A DNA stretch of 64,000 nt from Sphingomonas endolithica (lineage in GTDB: Bacteria > Pseudomonadota > Alphaproteobacteria > Sphingomonadales > Sphingomonadaceae): the NCBI RefSeq assembly GCF_025231525.1, contig NZ_CP103057.1:3978501-4042500 (forward strand), read 5' to 3'. The stretch's first letter is position 1. Each line of letters starts with the position of its first letter. The notes beneath the pieces are model-generated. The model saw only the letters and a program-made list of their open reading frames with translations, had not been told where the DNA came from and ran no database searches. The translations under genes and the position numbers were made by a program. Of this stretch, positions 24,574 through 34,247 are shown in pieces.

Positions 24574-27175
24574 ATGCATAGTTCATCGATCTCTCTACTT
24601 GCGCTTGCGGTTGCCAGTCTGACTGCCGCGCCGGCCGTTGCCCAAACAATGCCGATCGACTCCGTTGCCGCCACGCAGGACAGGGCGGTACCGGAAAGCT
24701 TCGCCACGCCGGAGGAAGACAATAGCGAAGTCGTTGTCATCGGCACCCGCCGTACGGATCGCACGCTGACCAATTCCCCATCGCCGGTCGACGTGATCAG
24801 TTCCGCCGAACTCACCTCGCAGCCCGCCGCCAACATGCTGGATGCGCTCAAGAACATCGTGCCGTCTTTCTATGTCGGCCAGAATTCGATCTCCGATGCA
24901 TCCACCTTCGTCCGCTCGCCCTCGCTGCGCGGCTTGTAGGCCCGACATCTCGGCGATCCCCGCGCTGGCGATCGGCAGCTTGCAGGTGCTTCGCGAGGGC
25001 GCAACCGCGCAATATGGCTCCGACGCGATTGCGGGTGTGCTGAATTACGGTCTGCGCGACGATCAGGGGATTGAGTTGGTCGGGCGGGCCGGCCAATATT
25101 ATGACGGCGACGGTGAAAGCTACCAGATCGCCGGCAATGCCGGCCTGAAGAGCGATTTCGGCTTCATCAACGTGACCGGCGAATGTTACGACGAAAAGCA
25201 GACCAGCCGTGGCGTGACTCGCCCGTCGGCGGCAAATTTCGCCGCCAGTTTCCCGGCGCTCGCCCCGCAACTGCCCAATTATCCGCTGCCGGTGCAGATC
25301 TGGGGCAGTTCGCCGTCGCATGGCTACAAGGCGGTGGTGAATTCGGCGATCAACGTGACCGAGGACAGCAAGATCTACTTCTTTGGCAATTATGCCAAGA
25401 ACAAGGGCAATCAGAGCTTCAACTATCGCGCACCGGTGTCCAGCACGGCAGTCGATTCGAACGGCGTGGTGCGTAATCAGGGAGCCAACGGCGCCTTCAA
25501 CAACACCTTCTTCCTGACGCCATGCCCGGCCGGCAATGCCACCTGCCCGGCGGGTGGGTTCGTACGAGACGGCAACACGTTCCGCTTCGCTCAACTCTAC
25601 CCTGCCGGCTTCACGCCACGCTTCGTCGGCGAGACTGAGGAAAGGTACGGGGTGCTGGGCTACAAGGGCACGGCAGGGAAGTTCAGCTACGACGTCTCGG
25701 GCACGTTGGCGCGCAACAAGCTGTCGCTGTCGATGTATAGCTCGGCCAACTTCTCGTACGGCCCGGCGACGCAGACCAGCTTCGAATTCGGCGACCTGAT
25801 CCAGAAGGAGATGAACTTCAACGCCGACTTCACCTATGCGGCAGACATTGATTTTGCAGCACCCTTGACCATCTCGGCTGGTGCTGAATATCGCAAGGAA
25901 ACATACGAGCAGACCGCGGGCGACCCGCAATCCTATGGCGCCGAGCCGTACGCCGTGGCGCAACAGCTCTACGACCAGACCGCGCCGGGCGTGTATATCT
26001 TGTCGGGCGCGACGGCGGCGCAGGGGGTGGGCGCCAGCGGCTATGCCGGCACCAGCCCGGCGACCGCAGGCAAGTTCAGCCAGAAGAATTATGGCGCTTA
26101 TGTCGGCCTGGAAACGGACATCACCGATGCCTTCACCGTCGGCGCGGCCGGCCGCTACGAGCATTACAATACGTTTGGCGATGCTTGGGTCGGCAAGGTC
26201 AATGCGCTTTACAAGATTGCCGATGCGTTATCGATCCGCGGCAGCTTCGGCACCGGCTTCCATGCGCCGTCGCCAGGCCAATCGAACGTCTCGATCGTGA
26301 CGACATCGTTCAACAATGGCGTGGCGTTCCAAAGCGGCACCTATCCGACCAACAACCCGGTCGCGCAATATTATGGTGCAACCAACCTGACGCCGGAGAA
26401 ATCGACCAATTACGGGCTGGGCTTCATTCTCGAGCCGCTCAGCGCCATGACGATCACGGTCGATGGCTATCAGATCGATCTGCGCAACCGGATCGGCCTG
26501 ACGTCGCCCTTCATCGTCACGGCGGCGGATCTGGCCGCCCAGCCGTCGCTGTTGCCGGTGGGTGTGGACGGCCAGGTGCAGTATTTCACCAATGGTTTCA
26601 AGACGCGGACGCGCGGTGTCGACGTGGTCGCCACGTAGCGTGCCACGGTCCAGGATGCGGTGTTGAACTTTTCGCTCGCGTATAACTACAACAAGACGGA
26701 TGTCAGGTCGTTCAACCTTCGTGTCATCGGCTTGCCGCAGTTGATCGATGCCGAAAACCTGGCACCGAGACATCGCGCGGTGTTCAACGCCGGCTGGACG
26801 CTTGGTGATCTCAGCTTCAATGTGCGCGAGAATTACTACAGCTCGTAGACCAGTGCGCAAGATTATGGCGTCACGACGACCAAGGCGCTCGATCTAGTAG
26901 CTGGAACGCCGGCTGAAGGCTATGCCAACCAGAGGTTCGGAAGCAAGTTCACTACCGATCTCGAACTGAGCTACACCTTCGCCAAGCACTTCACGCTGGC
27001 AGTCGGCGCGCAGAACTTTACCGACGAACGGCCGGACCGGCTGGCCCCGACGCCTACGGTGCAGATCTACCCGATCACCGGAGGCACATCGGATGGCCAG
27101 GTTTATGCTCGGAACGGCGGGCCATTCGGCTTCAACGGCGGCTTCTACTACACACGCCTGCGCGTGAAGTTCTGA
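24574..27175 (+). pseudogene. Decayed TonB-dependent outer-membrane receptor
   Basis: Remains of a TonB-dependent receptor of about 900 residues. It starts at ATG 24574 with a signal peptide (MHSSSISLLALAVASLTAAP), a TonB-box-like stretch (EVVVIGTRRT) and the plug domain. Three lesions are visible. At about 24935 the frame breaks in SLRGL and resumes at PDISAIPALAIGSLQVLREG in another frame, and the roughly 30 family residues expected between are missing, which implies a deletion. In-frame TAG codons follow at 26636 and 26846. The barrel otherwise continues in frame to the C-terminal RLRVKF and TGA 27173-27175. Few other changes are seen, so decay is recent. Confidence 0.88.
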
Positions 27176-27182
27176 AGGCTAG

Positions 27183-27210
27183 TGCCGCGAAGCCCCGGGG
27201 CTTCGCGGCA
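27183..27210. terminator. Perfect 28-bp palindrome after the receptor pseudogene
   Basis: TGCCGCGAAGCCCC at 27183-27196 is followed without a loop by its exact complement (27197-27210). It begins 8 bases after the receptor stop codon. It would form a very stable hairpin and may serve as a factor-assisted terminator, since no U-run follows. Confidence 0.5.
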
Positions 27211-27225
27211 GACACCGCCAAGAAA

Positions 27226-27255
27226 CAGCCGGCCGACTTAAACTTCGGCCGGCTG
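27226..27255 (-). terminator. Hairpin terminator of hspQ
   Basis: An 11-bp perfect stem (CAGCCGGCCGA at 27226-27236 and TCGGCCGGCTG at 27245-27255) with an 8-base A/T-rich loop. On the minus strand it is followed by TTTCTT, 22 bases past the hspQ stop. A plausible intrinsic terminator with a short U-tract. Confidence 0.65.
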
Positions 27256-27277
27256 GTTCAATCAACCTAAGAGAGGC

Positions 27278-27658
27278 TTAGTGGCGGTGCTCGCGGCGCA
27301 GGGTGTAGCGGCCGTCGGCATAATCGGTGAACAGCCCGCTGATGGCCGGATGGTCGACCGGCTCGTCCGTTTCGTCGGGGATCAGGTTTTGCTGGCTGAC
27401 ATAGGCGATGTAGGTCGATTCCATGTTCTCGGCGAGCAGGTGGTAGAATGGCTGGTCCTTGCGCGGGCGCAGGTCGAGCGGGATCGCGTCGTACCATTCC
27501 TCGGTATTGGCGAAGATCGGATCGACGTCGAAGATAACGCCGCGGAAATCGAACATGCGGTGGCGCACCACCTCGCCAATGCCGAAGCGGGCATGGGCGA
27601 CCGGGGGCAAGGCGGTTTGCGTATCGGCTGGGATCATCGGGATATGGGAACGGGACAT
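27278..27658 (-). CDS. hspQ: Heat shock protein HspQ
   Basis: 126-residue protein of the HspQ/YccV family, a small beta-barrel heat-shock factor linked in E. coli to Lon-dependent proteolysis and originally described as binding hemimethylated DNA. Conserved blocks are FGIGEVVRHRMFDFRGVIFD, EEWYDAIPLDLRPRKDQPFY and AYVSQQNLIPD. It has about 20 extra N-terminal residues before the conserved core. Single gene with a hairpin terminator downstream. Confidence 0.92.
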   Translation of the reverse strand: MSRSHIPMIPADTQTALPPVAHARFGIGEVVRHRMFDFRGVIFDVDPIFANTEEWYDAIPLDLRPRKDQPFYHLLAENMESTYIAYVSQQNLIPDETDEPVDHPAISGLFTDYADGRYTLRREHRH

Positions 27659-27807
27659 GACGGCAATCTAATCACTGTTTCGGCGCGCACAAGCACGGAT
27701 AGGGGCTAGTGCGGCTTGTCAGCCCCGAAAGCTTGCGTTAGAGGCCCGCGTTCATCGACCGGTGTCGCTCCTGGAACACACGTTCCGGCGGCATCAGAAG
27801 ACCTCGC

Positions 27808-27897
<90 letters not shown>

Positions 27898-27934
27898 CAT
27901 AATTGACTAGAAGTGCCCGAAAGGCCGAACACGA

Positions 27935-28264
27935 ATGGCGTACAAGGAACCGACCTTCCAGGATCGCGCGGCACTCGCCGCCCAGGCCAAGCAAAAGGCA
28001 CTGGAGAAACTGAAGGCCAAGCCGCAGGTCGACCCGGCCGTCGCCGCGGCCCGCGCCGCTGCTCGCCAGGCGCGCGAAGAAAAAGAGGCGCAGCGCCGCG
28101 CCGACAAGGCCGCCGCGATCGAACAGGCTCGGCTCGACAAGATCGCCAAGGCCGAGGCAGAGCTCGCCGCGATCGAAGCCGAGAAGCAGCGCCTGATCGA
28201 TGCCGATATCGCTGCCAAGGCCGCGCGCGATGCGCGCTATGCGGCACGCAAGGCCAAGCGGTAA
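27935..28264 (+). CDS. DUF6481-type helical, Ala/Lys/Glu-rich protein
   Basis: 109-residue protein dominated by one long charged helix (residues about 10-108), rich in Ala, Lys, Glu and Arg, with no signal peptide or cysteine. The opening (AYKEPTFQDRAALAAQAKQK) resembles the DUF6481 family known from alphaproteobacteria; no function is known. The helix could form a coiled coil or bind nucleic acid. It follows tRNA-Ser by 37 bases and may be read from the tRNA transcript. A family C repeat sits immediately downstream. Confidence 0.75.
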   Translation: MAYKEPTFQDRAALAAQAKQKALEKLKAKPQVDPAVAAARAAARQAREEKEAQRRADKAAAIEQARLDKIAKAEAELAAIEAEKQRLIDADIAAKAARDARYAARKAKR

Positions 28265-28272
28265 CATCTGAC

Positions 28273-28351
28273 GTCACCCCGGCCTTGTTCCGGGGCCTAA
28301 TCTGCCGCTTATTTTGCGGCGCGGTGGACCCCGGAACAAGTCCGGGGTGAC
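28273..28351. repeat. Palindromic element, family C copy 1
   Basis: Left arm GTCACCCCGGCCTTGTTCCG-GGGCC (28273-28297), right arm GGACCCCGGAACAAGTCCGG-GGTGAC (28326-28351), with a short inner TGCCGC..GCGGCG pair. It fills the gap between two convergent genes (DUF6481 and nadE) and probably works as a bidirectional transcription stop. Confidence 0.85.
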
Positions 28352-28360
28352 AGGTTGGAT

Positions 28361-30415
28361 TTACGGCACGTTCCGCGCCAGCTCTTCCAGAAACACCGCG
28401 GCCGTGCCATCCGACGGCGCCCGCCAGTCCCCTCGCGGGCTGAGCGATCCGCCTGCCGACACCTTCGGCCCGTTGGGCAGCGCCGAACGCTTGAACTGGC
28501 TGGTGACGAAGAATCGCACCAGGAACTTCTCCATCCACCCCTTGATCGTCGCCAGATCATAAGCCTTGCGCGCCTCGGCCGGGAAATCCTCCGGCCAGCG
28601 CCCCGCCTCCGCATCCCGCCACGCATGCCACGCTAAAAACGCGATCTTCGACGGCGCCAGGCCGTGGCGGATCGTATAGTGCAGGAAGAAGTCGTTCAGC
28701 GCGTACGGCCCGATCCGCGCCTCGGTGCTCTGGATCGCGCCGTCGGCACCGGCCGGCACCAGTTCGGGTGAAATCTCGGTGCCGAGAATCGCTTCGAGCA
28801 CGCGATCGGTGTCGCGGTCGAACTGGTCGGTCTTGACGCACCAGCGGATCAGGAACTGGATCAGCGTCTTGGGCACGCCGGCATTGACCGCGTAATGGCT
28901 CATCTGGTCGCCGACGCCATAGGTGCACCAGCCTAGCCCCAGTTCGGAGAGGTCGCCGGTGCCGACCACCAGCCCGTCGCGCTGGTTGGCCAGGCGGAAC
29001 AGATAATCGGTGCGCAAGCCTGCCTGCACGTTCTCGAACGTCACGTCGTACACCGGCTCGCCGCCGGCAAACGGATGCGCCATGTCGCCCAGCATCTGAC
29101 GCGCGGCGGGACGGATATCGATTTCCTCGCCAGTGATGCCGAGTGCGCGCATCAGCGTCCAGGCATTGGCCTTGGTATCCTCGCCGGTCGCAAAGCCCGG
29201 CATGGTGAAGCCGAGGATGTGATCGCGCGGCCGCCCCAAACGGTCCATCACCTTCGCTGCGACGATCAGCGCGTGGGTCGAATCGAGCCCACCCGATACA
29301 CCGATCACCAGCCGCTCGGCGCGCGCCGCGGTGAAGCGCTTCAGCAGCCCCTCGACCTGGATGTTGAACGCCTCGTAGCAATCGGCATCCAGCTTCTCGG
29401 GCGTGTTGGGCACGAACGGGTAGCGTCGGATCGCGCGCAGCAATCCGGTATCGGCATAGTTCGGCTGGTGCTCGAACGACACGCGCCGGAATGCCGTTTC
29501 CGGGTCACCCGCCAGCCGCGCGGCATCGTTGAACGTGCCGTTACGCATCCGCTCCTGCGCGATCCGCTCGGCGTCGACGTCGGCCAGCAGCAATTCGGGA
29601 TCGCTGCCGAAGCGCTGCGATTCGGCGATCAACTCGCCCAGTTCGTGGACCGTGCCCTGGCCGTCCCAGGCGAGATCGGTGGTGCTCTCCCCCGGTCCCG
29701 CAGCGGCATAGACATACGCGCAGATCGCCCGCGCGCTTTGCGACGCCGACAGCATCATCCGCTCGCGCGACTTGCCGATCGTGACGTTGGAGGCGGACAG
29801 GTTGCAGCAGATCAGCGCGCCGGCGAGCGCGCCGGCGGTCGAGGGCGGGGTGGGGGCCCAATAATCCTCGCAGATTTCGGCATGGAAGATGAAAGGCTCC
29901 AGGTCGCTGGCCGCAAAGATCAGATCGGTGCCGAACGGCACGGTTTGCCCGGCGACCTTGATGTGGCACGCGCCGGTGATCCCGGCACCGCTGGCGAACC
30001 AGCGCTTCTCATAATATTCGCGGTAATTGGGCAGGAAGGTCTTCGGCACGACGCCCAGGATGCGCCCGCGCGCCACCACCACGCAGCAATTGTACAGCCT
30101 ACCGTTGCGCGGGATGGCGGCGCCCAGCAGCAGCACGGGGCGCAGATCCACGCTCGCCGCCACCACGGCGGCGATCGCCGCCTCGCTCGCTTGTTGCTGC
30201 GCGGTCTGCAGGTGCAGATCGTCGATCGCATACGAGGTGAGGTTGAGCTCGGGATAGACGAGCAGGTCCGCGCCCTTGTCATGTCCTTCGCGCGCCAGTG
30301 CGATCGCCGCCTCGGCATTGGCCGCGGCATCGCCGACGGTCGCGCGCGGCGTGCAGGCACCGACACGGATCAGCCCGTGGCTGTGGATCGAGTGGAATCT
30401 ATGCATCTCGGTCAT
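28361..30415 (-). CDS. nadE: Glutamine-dependent NAD+ synthetase
   Basis: 684-residue two-domain enzyme that amidates nicotinic acid adenine dinucleotide to NAD+ using glutamine. The N-terminal nitrilase-type glutaminase carries the Glu56 (YPELNL), Lys125 and Cys182 (EICEDYW) triad; the C-terminal synthetase has the ATP-pyrophosphatase loop SGGLDST (about 374-380) and later GTGDLSELGLGW. Start 30415 (MTEMHRFHSIHSHGLIRV) fits the family N-terminus; an ATG 3 codons later is equally possible. Separated by 56 bases from the upstream M20 peptidase gene. Confidence 0.94.
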   Translation of the reverse strand: MTEMHRFHSIHSHGLIRVGACTPRATVGDAAANAEAAIALAREGHDKGADLLVYPELNLTSYAIDDLHLQTAQQQASEAAIAAVVAASVDLRPVLLLGAAIPRNGRLYNCCVVVARGRILGVVPKTFLPNYREYYEKRWFASGAGITGACHIKVAGQTVPFGTDLIFAASDLEPFIFHAEICEDYWAPTPPSTAGALAGALICCNLSASNVTIGKSRERMMLSASQSARAICAYVYAAAGPGESTTDLAWDGQGTVHELGELIAESQRFGSDPELLLADVDAERIAQERMRNGTFNDAARLAGDPETAFRRVSFEHQPNYADTGLLRAIRRYPFVPNTPEKLDADCYEAFNIQVEGLLKRFTAARAERLVIGVSGGLDSTHALIVAAKVMDRLGRPRDHILGFTMPGFATGEDTKANAWTLMRALGITGEEIDIRPAARQMLGDMAHPFAGGEPVYDVTFENVQAGLRTDYLFRLANQRDGLVVGTGDLSELGLGWCTYGVGDQMSHYAVNAGVPKTLIQFLIRWCVKTDQFDRDTDRVLEAILGTEISPELVPAGADGAIQSTEARIGPYALNDFFLHYTIRHGLAPSKIAFLAWHAWRDAEAGRWPEDFPAEARKAYDLATIKGWMEKFLVRFFVTSQFKRSALPNGPKVSAGGSLSPRGDWRAPSDGTAAVFLEELARNVP

Positions 30416-30471
30416 GCCGGTCGATGTAGCGCTCCGGCGGGCACGCCGCAAACGCCATACACTGCGGTACG

Positions 30472-31782
30472 TTAGCGCGCGCTGCTCAGCCGCGTCATCA
30501 GGATCGCCGCGCGCTTTGCCTGGCGCTTGATGCTGTCCAGATCGACCGTCTCGCCCGGCGCATGATCACCATGGCTCGCCGTGCCGAGCCCAACCAGCCC
30601 GTCCACATCGTCGCTGACGAACGATATGTCACCAGCACCGCGCTTCAACGGATCGAGCGCCGCCATCGTCGGCAGTCCAAGATCGGCGTTCACGCCGTTC
30701 AGCGCGTCCAGCAGCGCCTTGTTGCCCGGCGTCGGCGCCATCGCCGGATAGGCGCCATCGTCGAACGTCAGCGTGGCGCCCGTCCCCGGCGCATGCTGGG
30801 CGACGATCGCCAGCATCTTCGCCTTCACGCGGGCGGTCTGCTCGGGGCTGAGCGTCCGGAAATCGCCGCGTGCGATCGCCGTCGAGGGTATGATGTTGCC
30901 CTTGCCCGCTGCGCTCGCGCGCACGCGGTCAGCATCCAGCGCCGCGCTCGATCCGCCGGCGACCAGCCCAGTGTTGAACGTCAGGTTGGGCTCGGGCAGC
31001 GTCGTTCGGAACGCCGCCAGCACCCGCGCCAGTTCGTTGATCGCCCCGTCGCCATAATCGGGCGTGAAGATCAGCGAGGAATGGCCGGTCTTGCCCGTCG
31101 TGGTCAGCGTCCAGCCGTTGGACGATCGCCGCGCGATCGACCCCATGTCGCGGCCGTCCTCGACCACCAAACCCTCGAAATCCAGCGCCACGTCGGCCAC
31201 CTTGCCCATCGCCACCAGGTCGGTGCGCGAGGCAGTGCGCGGGTCGCCGGCATCTTCCTCATCGCCCGACAGCATGATCGAGATGTCGGCGTCCTTCAGC
31301 GTGCCCGCGGCCTGCATTGCGCGCAGTGCGGCCAGCATCACCACCATGCCGCCTTTGTCGTCGCCCGCACCCGGGCCTTCTGCCACCTCACCCCGCCGCA
31401 CGAACTTCTGGAACGGCGAATCCTGTTCGAACACCGTGTCGAGATGCCCGATCAGCAGCAGCTTCTTCGCCCCCGGCCGGCCGCGCTTCACCGCGATCAG
31501 ATGCCCGGCGCGCTTCACCGCGTCTTGCGGCCTCCAGGTCACGGTAAAGCCCAACGGCTCGAGCTCGGCACGCATCATCCGCCCGACCGCGGTGACGCCG
31601 GGAAGGTTCATGGTGCCCGAATTCTGGTCGACCAGCTTCTGCAGCAACGCGACCGAGCGCTCATATTCGGCATCCACGGTCGCGCTCATGCGGGTCTCGG
31701 CGGGAGTGAGTTTCGCCTGCGCAGGAACAGCGGCGGCCAATAGTGCGGCGATGGCCTCGGCACGGATGGACAGGGTTGGCAT
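30472..31782 (-). CDS. Secreted M20 family metallopeptidase (carboxypeptidase G2-like)
   Basis: 436-residue exported zinc exopeptidase. Signal peptide about 1-23 (AAAVPAQA cleavage). Metal ligands and catalytic residues are His113 and Asp115 (IGHLDTV), Asp141 (GAGDDKGG), Glu175/Glu176 (SGDEEDAGDP) and a late His in SHGDHAPGE. A lid/dimerisation domain spans about 205-320. Start 31782 is supported by an AGGAG ribosome-binding site 8 bases upstream; an earlier in-frame ATG at 31818 is not. Probably removes C-terminal Glu or hydrolyses related amides in the periplasm. Confidence 0.9.
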   Translation of the reverse strand: MPTLSIRAEAIAALLAAAVPAQAKLTPAETRMSATVDAEYERSVALLQKLVDQNSGTMNLPGVTAVGRMMRAELEPLGFTVTWRPQDAVKRAGHLIAVKRGRPGAKKLLLIGHLDTVFEQDSPFQKFVRRGEVAEGPGAGDDKGGMVVMLAALRAMQAAGTLKDADISIMLSGDEEDAGDPRTASRTDLVAMGKVADVALDFEGLVVEDGRDMGSIARRSSNGWTLTTTGKTGHSSLIFTPDYGDGAINELARVLAAFRTTLPEPNLTFNTGLVAGGSSAALDADRVRASAAGKGNIIPSTAIARGDFRTLSPEQTARVKAKMLAIVAQHAPGTGATLTFDDGAYPAMAPTPGNKALLDALNGVNADLGLPTMAALDPLKRGAGDISFVSDDVDGLVGLGTASHGDHAPGETVDLDSIKRQAKRAAILMTRLSSAR

Positions 31783-32010
31783 CGAATACTCCTGGTCGTC
31801 GGAGATCGTAGTTTGCACGCTCGCCCTGCCGATGTCTTTAGCTGGGACAGACGGCGCCCAGTGTCATTCCGAATTTTAGCAGAGGCCTTCAGCGCAACCG
31901 TACGCTGCCAGTGCTGCGCGGAGGGTCTCACCGATGTGAGCCGGACCTTGAGTCACATCATACGAGCGTCGCGAGGATGTAGACGGAAGTATTCCAGTTA
32001 GTCATCATGT

Positions 32011-33144
32011 ATGCGTATGGTGCACTTGGGGAGTGGAGCATTGGCGTCGTCGGCGGAATCGAAACAGACTTTCGACGTTCTGAACGGTTTGCGCGGCATT
32101 GCCGCCATCGCGGTCGTTGCGATGCACCTTTCATTCTACCTCGACACGCTGCACCCGGCCAACGTCGCCCCAGCCGTAGACTTCTTCTTCGTCCTGAGCG
32201 GCTTTGTGATTTCCTACGCTTATGAGCGCAAAATCACGGGCGGCGGAAGCTTCGGTTGGTTCGTCACGGCACGGCTGATCCGGCTTTATCCGCTTTATCT
32301 GATCGGTCTTGCAATGGGCGCGGCCGCCATGTGGACGTACCAACGTCCGCCAGATCATGCGGGATTTTACGGACACCTTGCGCTGAACCTGCTGATGCTG
32401 CCGTCGCCGACGGAATTTGACCCCACGAACCATGACCTGTTCCCGATCAATTTCCCGTACTGGTCGCTCTTCTTCGAACTCGTCGCCAATCTCGTCTATG
32501 CGGCGCTGGCACCACGTTTGAGCAACAGGCTTCTCATGGGCATCATCCTTCTCGGGTTCGTAGGGCTGGTCGCGAGCGGACTGGTCGTCGGGTCGCTCGA
32601 TAACGGCACGCTGCGCGCCACTTTCGTCGGCGGGTTGGCGCGTGTGGTATTCTCGTTCTTCGCGGGTGTTGGCCTTTACCGCCTCTGGCTGGTCCGGCCG
32701 ACGCGCTTGTCGCTGCATCCCGCGCTGTTGTTCGCGCTGCTGATCCTGCCCTTGCTGTTCAAGCCGGCCCCCCCGACCGGCTGGCTGTACGAACTGGCGG
32801 TCATCGTCCTGTTCATGCCATGGATTGTCTGGCTCGGTGCCGGCTCACGACCGACCGGCCACTGGCTTTCGGTCTCGGTCGCGCTCGGGGCGCTTTCCTA
32901 CCCCGTCTACGTCATTCATGCACCGGTCTGGACCGCAATACGCGCCTTCAACGGCTGGCGGGGCAACACCTTCCTGCACGACCATGCGCCGTGGAGCGGT
33001 ATCATACTGGTTGCAATCCTGTGCGCCTTCGCCTGGATGCTGGACAAGTATGTGGATTATCCGGTGCGTCTTCGACTTTCGAAAGCGCTGTTGCACCGTC
33101 GGACGAGTGCCGCCGATCCCGGGGTTCACGGCCACATCACTTAA
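32011..33144 (+). CDS. Acyltransferase family 3 integral membrane protein (second copy)
   Basis: 377-residue polytopic membrane protein of the acyltransferase-3 family. The conserved N-terminus is FDVLNGLRGIAAIAVVAMH (Arg and His positions intact), followed by AVDFFFVLSGFVISYAYERK, the FFVLSGF motif typical of the family, and about ten helices ending YPVYVIHAPVW. Likely O-acylates a surface polysaccharide, lipid or peptidoglycan. The start is uncertain: ATG 32011 or a TTG at 32041 that is preceded by GGAG. Divergent from the M20 peptidase gene. Confidence 0.87.
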   Translation: MRMVHLGSGALASSAESKQTFDVLNGLRGIAAIAVVAMHLSFYLDTLHPANVAPAVDFFFVLSGFVISYAYERKITGGGSFGWFVTARLIRLYPLYLIGLAMGAAAMWTYQRPPDHAGFYGHLALNLLMLPSPTEFDPTNHDLFPINFPYWSLFFELVANLVYAALAPRLSNRLLMGIILLGFVGLVASGLVVGSLDNGTLRATFVGGLARVVFSFFAGVGLYRLWLVRPTRLSLHPALLFALLILPLLFKPAPPTGWLYELAVIVLFMPWIVWLGAGSRPTGHWLSVSVALGALSYPVYVIHAPVWTAIRAFNGWRGNTFLHDHAPWSGIILVAILCAFAWMLDKYVDYPVRLRLSKALLHRRTSAADPGVHGHIT

Positions 33145-33215
33145 CGCGCCAAGTCGGAAGCGGCCATCGGGTGGACCAAGGCGCCGATCGGCCGCGAAGG
33201 TGTGGCCGCAAAAAT

Positions 33216-33292
33216 TGGCGCGCCCGGAGGGAGTCGAACCCCCGACCGAGGAGGTAGAAGCTCCTTGCTCTATCCAACTGAGCTACGGGCGC
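33216..33292 (-). tRNA. tRNA-Arg(TCT)
   Basis: 77-nucleotide tRNA on the minus strand. The acceptor stem pairs GCGCCCG (5' end at 33292) with CGGGCGC, and CCA is encoded (33216-33218). Anticodon loop CTTCTAC on an AGGAG/CTCCT stem gives anticodon TCT (AGA/AGG arginine codons). D arm and T arm (CGGGGGTTCGACTCCCTCCG region) are normal. Confidence 0.97.
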
Positions 33293-33350
33293 GCACGCCT
33301 CCAAATAGCGCGGATTGCGCGGCGGCGAAACCGGCTTCATACAGGCTCGC

Positions 33351-34100
33351 ATGAGCGGGAACGAGATCGATCAGCGCAGGCCGCCGCCGCTCGCCGCCGA
33401 TGCGCCTGGCCATTTGCGCTACTTCGACTTCGTCATGGCCGCGTTCGTCGCGATCATCCTGCTTTCCAACGTGCTCGGCGCGGGCAAGGTCGCGGTGGTC
33501 GATCTGCCGGGGATCGGCAGCTGGCCGTTCGGCGCGGGCATCCTGTTCTTTCCGATCTCTTACGTCATCGGCGACGTGCTGACCGAGGTATATGGGTATG
33601 CGCGCGCCCGGCGCGTGATCTGGGCCGGGTTCGTCGCGGTCGCGTTCATGGCGTTCATGTCCTGGGTCGTCGTCGCGTTGCCGCCGGCGCCGAGCTGGGG
33701 CAACCAGGCGGCATACGAAACCGTGTTCGGCCAGGTGCCGCGCATCGTGCTAGCGTCGATGATCGCCTTCTGGGCGGGCGAGTTCGTCAATTCCTACGTG
33801 CTCGCGCGGATGAAATTGTGGAGCAATGGACAGCATCTGTGGATGCGCACGATCGGCTCGACCATCGCCGGGCAGGGGATGGACAGCCTGATCTTCTATC
33901 CGCTCGCCTTCTTGGGCGCGGCGGGGTGGACGACGGACCTCGTGCTCACCGTGCTCGTCACGCAATGGGTGCTGAAGGTCGGCTGGGAAGTGCTGCTGAC
34001 GCCGGTCACCTATGCGGTGGTCGGCTTCCTCAAGCGCCGTGAAGGCATCGACGTGTTCGACCGCGACACGGATTTCACGCCGTTCAAGACGCGTCTTTAA
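33351..34100 (+). CDS. yhhQ: Queuosine precursor transporter (YhhQ/VUT family)
   Basis: 249-residue inner-membrane protein of the PF02592 family, which imports queuosine precursors for tRNA modification. Six hydrophobic helices are visible; signatures are IILLSNVLGAGKV, FFPISYVIGDVLTEVYGYARARR, GEFVNSYVLARMK and a C-terminal TQWVLKVGWEVLLTPVTY. Start 33351 (MSGNEIDQ) was chosen as the closest ATG before the first helix. Single gene, convergent with purQ across a family B repeat. Confidence 0.9.
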   Translation: MSGNEIDQRRPPPLAADAPGHLRYFDFVMAAFVAIILLSNVLGAGKVAVVDLPGIGSWPFGAGILFFPISYVIGDVLTEVYGYARARRVIWAGFVAVAFMAFMSWVVVALPPAPSWGNQAAYETVFGQVPRIVLASMIAFWAGEFVNSYVLARMKLWSNGQHLWMRTIGSTIAGQGMDSLIFYPLAFLGAAGWTTDLVLTVLVTQWVLKVGWEVLLTPVTYAVVGFLKRREGIDVFDRDTDFTPFKTRL

Positions 34101-34111
34101 ACTGCTGCGCG

Positions 34112-34197
34112 CCGGCGCAGGCCGGGGTCCAGTCGTAACGGAGCGCAGCGCCAGCCACGCTGCGTTTTCGCTCCTGGGCCCCGGCCTTCGCCGGGGA
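34112..34197. repeat. Palindromic element, family B copy 2
   Basis: Left arm CCGGCGCAGGCCGGGGTCCA-GTCG (34112-34135) and right arm CCTGGGCCCCGGCCTTCGCC-GGGGA (34173-34197). Lies between convergent yhhQ and purQ, where it could stop transcription from both sides. Confidence 0.82.
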
Positions 34198-34247
34198 GCG
34201 GCTCATGCCGAGACTGGCCGCCCATCAGTCGCGGAGGCGACTGCCTC

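Noticed and set aside
27659..27735. Possible sigma32 heat-shock promoter upstream of hspQ
   Set aside because: A CCCCTAT stretch resembles the -10 but no convincing CTTGAA-type -35 stands at the right distance.
29075..30475. Plus-strand open frame opposite nadE
   Set aside because: Shadow frame; nadE has complete glutaminase and synthetase motifs on the other strand.
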